A stretch of DNA of 30,553 bases, taken from contig JAZOWC010000009.1 in NCBI GenBank assembly GCA_045658985.1, positions 1 through 30,553 on the forward strand, read 5' to 3'. Below, in pieces: positions 28,638-30,553 of the stretch. Both the position numbers and the translations under genes were made by a program. This stretch comes from RGIG3513 sp045658985 (GTDB lineage Bacteria; Bacillota; Clostridia; Oscillospirales; Butyricicoccaceae). Position 1 is the stretch's first letter, and each line of letters starts with the position of its first letter. Under the pieces are notes generated by a model. That model searched no databases, was not told the origin of the DNA, and worked only from the letters and a program-made list of their open reading frames with translations.

Positions 28638-30365
28638 ATGAAGACAGGAAGAAATATCATCCCTATGATTTTGGGCGGACTGATACTGTGCGTTATTGCG
28701 GTGGGTCTGATTTTTGGCATTGGCAGGCTGCCTGCAGAGGACGCTGCGCCCGTGTCTCCCCTGCCCGATACTCCCGTCGGGGACACCCCGCAGGACGTTG
28801 AGCCTCCCGCTGCCGATACCGATCTGCCCGACGAGAGCGGCATACATCTCATTCTCAACGCCGACGGAAGTTACGGCGGCACCCTCTACGAGCCCAAGTA
28901 CGGCACGGGTGCGCCCTTGAGCGGCAAATACGATCAGCCCGACTCCGAGTACTACACCCTCACTCAGGACTACTATAATATGAGCTCAACACCCGAGCGG
29001 CTGATATTCCCCCGATTCCGCTCCTATCAGCAGACTATGCGCGACTCCGGCGGTCTTGCCTGCCTGCTGATGATCCTCAACTATATGGGCGAGGACGTGC
29101 AGAGCGAATACACCGAGCTCAAACTGCTCGAAAAATACGAAGAAATCAACCAAACCACCGTATTCGGCAACGGAACCACCGAGGAGGGACTCATCAAGCT
29201 CATTGACAGCCTCGGTCTGGGCTACACCGCCACCAACGCATCCCCGGACTACTCAGGCGGATTCACCAAGGACAATATGGATTATTTCTTCCGCAACGCC
29301 ATACTGGATGGCAAGTTTGTTCTGGTGCGCTACCAGTCCCCCGTCGGCCACGGCTGGAAGGTGGTCATCGGCTATGACAATCTTGGCAACATCAAAAACA
29401 CCCTGACGGGCGAGGAGCTGGATCATTTTGGCGACGACGTGATGATATTTGCCGAGCCGTATGACGGATGGGATCACAAGCAGGACGGGTATGCCACCGA
29501 GCGCGCTCAGGATTTTTACGCGTGGTGGAAGACTATGTCCAACGACGGCAAGATCACCAACGAATACAGCTACGTGATAGTTGACACGGGGCTGGACATC
29601 AAATATGATCTGCAGCCGGTGGATGAGACGGTCAGACAGCCCGTCTATGACAATCACCTGCCCCTCAACCCCGATGGCACCTACGGCGGCACCCGCGATG
29701 AGAAAAAATACGGTCAGATCATTTCCGGCCGCGGCTGGTGGGATCATCTTGAGGCCGATTACTACAAACGCTCCGACTTCTACAATATGGGTTCTCTCGG
29801 CAGCCGCGTTCTGCTCAAAAACTACACCGTTCTTCAGCAGACCATGCGCTCTTCCTGCGGCAACTGTGCGGTCAACGGCATACTCAGCTATTACGGCGAT
29901 CAGCGAGACCCATATGAGCTTGAGGAGTTGTACGTGACACTCTACGAGGATGTCAACGATACTGTGATCAAAGGCCGCGGAACCAACGCCGCCGCCCACA
30001 AGAAGGCTCTGGCTCAGTGGGGGTATGAGGCCAAAGTCTACGGCGGTACATCCGCGTCAAAAAAGCCAACCTTCGGCAGCTATTATGAGTATATGAAGTT
30101 CATGCGTGACACCCTCAAGCAAGGCCATCCCATAGCCGTGGCAACCAATCCGGGCAGCGGACACTATCTGACAGTCATCGGCGTGGACGATATGGGAACG
30201 GTCGGATACATATACGATGACGTGATAATCACCGCCGACTCCTGCGACTACTGGGATCACTGTCAGGACGGATATAACCTGACCCCTGCCTACAAGTTCT
30301 ACTCCCAGCACACCAACAGCAAACACACCACCCGCCAAAGCTGTCTGGTGATCAATCCAAAATGA
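28638..30365 (+). CDS. membrane-anchored protein with two C39-like papain folds, the first lacking its Cys
   Basis: A 575-residue protein. An N-terminal helix (about 8-29, IPMILGGLILCVIAVGLIFGIG) with no cleavage site suggests an anchor. A Pro-rich linker (about 30-70) is followed by two homologous C39-like repeats. Repeat 1 (about 80-330) has QQTMRDSGG with Gly at 138 where the nucleophile belongs, and its H238 (GHGWKVVIG) is kept. Repeat 2 (about 345-575) has QQTMRSSCGNCAVNGILSYYG with C407, and H509 in GHYLTVIGVDD. Each repeat opens with a LNADGSYGGT/LNPDGTYGGT strand and ends with a YDGWDHKQDGY/CDYWDHCQDGY segment. The start is the ATG at 28638 after ACGGAGGTG; the frame also opens at 28596, inside the promoter. 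It is monocistronic. It is probably an extracytoplasmic peptidase or peptide-binding protein; the substrate is unknown. Confidence 0.82.
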   Translation: MKTGRNIIPMILGGLILCVIAVGLIFGIGRLPAEDAAPVSPLPDTPVGDTPQDVEPPAADTDLPDESGIHLILNADGSYGGTLYEPKYGTGAPLSGKYDQPDSEYYTLTQDYYNMSSTPERLIFPRFRSYQQTMRDSGGLACLLMILNYMGEDVQSEYTELKLLEKYEEINQTTVFGNGTTEEGLIKLIDSLGLGYTATNASPDYSGGFTKDNMDYFFRNAILDGKFVLVRYQSPVGHGWKVVIGYDNLGNIKNTLTGEELDHFGDDVMIFAEPYDGWDHKQDGYATERAQDFYAWWKTMSNDGKITNEYSYVIVDTGLDIKYDLQPVDETVRQPVYDNHLPLNPDGTYGGTRDEKKYGQIISGRGWWDHLEADYYKRSDFYNMGSLGSRVLLKNYTVLQQTMRSSCGNCAVNGILSYYGDQRDPYELEELYVTLYEDVNDTVIKGRGTNAAAHKKALAQWGYEAKVYGGTSASKKPTFGSYYEYMKFMRDTLKQGHPIAVATNPGSGHYLTVIGVDDMGTVGYIYDDVIITADSCDYWDHCQDGYNLTPAYKFYSQHTNSKHTTRQSCLVINPK

Positions 30366-30376
30366 TAATCGGCATC

Positions 30377-30408
30377 AAAAAAGACAGAGCAAACGCTCTG
30401 TCTTTTTT
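30377..30408 (+). terminator. intrinsic terminator after the C39-like gene
   Basis: A perfect 14-bp stem (30377-30390 / 30395-30408, AAAAAAGACAGAGC and its complement) with loop AAAC and a T run, 12 bases after the stop codon. Confidence 0.92.
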
Positions 30409-30435
30409 TATGTGCAGAAAAAGGCTCCCCGCCAC

Positions 30436-30553
30436 CCCGTAAGCCTTCCCCTATGCAGGGGAAGGGGGACCGCTCGCGGTGGATGAGGCGGAAACCAAGA
30501 CTTCACCTCCGCTTGGCTCTCCCGTAAAGCCTTCTCCTATGAGGAGAAGGGGG
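30436..30553. repeat. dispersed hairpin repeat element, cut by the window end
   Basis: Non-coding. Two related units read CCCGTAAGCCTTCCCCT... (30436-30468) and CCCGTAAAGCCTTCTCCT... (30521-30553). Each has a 9-bp hairpin: 30444-30452/30457-30465 and 30530-30538/30542-30550. Between them are a short hairpin ACCGCTCGCGGT (30469-30480) and GGATGAGG. This is the style of the interspersed repeats I know from many gut Clostridia (CCTTCCCC...GGGGAAGG...GGATGAGG). Confidence 0.7.

Overview
The window looks like a chromosomal stretch of a moderately GC-rich anaerobic Firmicute of the class Clostridia, probably an Oscillospiraceae/Ruminococcaceae-type gut organism. The basis is a single-chain pyruvate:ferredoxin oxidoreductase, the ylxM-ffh-rpsP-khpA order, strong AGGAGG ribosome binding sites, sigma-A-like promoters with 16-17 bp spacers, and the family types of the accessory genes. 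The genus cannot be fixed from sequence inspection alone.

Layout. 20-2267 (minus): an Mrp/NBP35-type Fe-S carrier ATPase followed by a MATE exporter. 2400-6345 (plus): a compact five-gene operon with the three 5-oxoprolinase subunits (pxpB, pxpC, pxpA) interleaved with a DUF1445 gene and a DUF4392 gene; these two domains together make up the mammalian D-glutamate cyclase DGLUCY. The operon ends at a long perfect hairpin shared with the convergent BlaI/BlaR1-type pair (6405-8184, minus), which has its own promoter and two phased operator dyads. 8424-10655 (minus): the protein-targeting/ribosome operon ylxM-ffh-rpsP-khpA. 10877-14306 (plus): two tandem CNNM/CorC membrane proteins and lgt. 14366-16735: an unusual four-part SGNH / NlpC-P60 / beta-domain / degenerate NlpC protein. 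16908-20414: nifJ (PFOR). 20481-23322: a divergent module in which a small Xre repressor faces a DUF6054 protein and a NatAB-like ABC exporter across two palindromic operators.

23481-23567 is tRNA-Leu(CAG). Just beyond it composition turns AT-rich and an apparently acquired restriction-modification island begins (about 23605-27410): a D12/Dam-type adenine methyltransferase (plus), converging on a minus-strand operon of controller protein, PD-(D/E)XK nuclease, beta-type adenine methyltransferase and a small winged-helix protein. Two unrelated arrays of short repeats, each spaced about two helical turns apart, bracket the island: four ACGGACTATC-type repeats on the left and five TGCACCCCCT-type repeats on the right. 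After the island come degV (minus), a membrane-anchored protein with two C39-like papain folds of which the first has lost its catalytic cysteine, and the start of a dispersed hairpin repeat element cut off by the window end.

Most of the window is ordinary clostridial core genome. The best candidates for new biology are the split D-glutamate cyclase/5-oxoprolinase operon, the RM island with its flanking repeat arrays, and the two large papain-fold proteins that each pair an apparently intact domain with a degenerate one.
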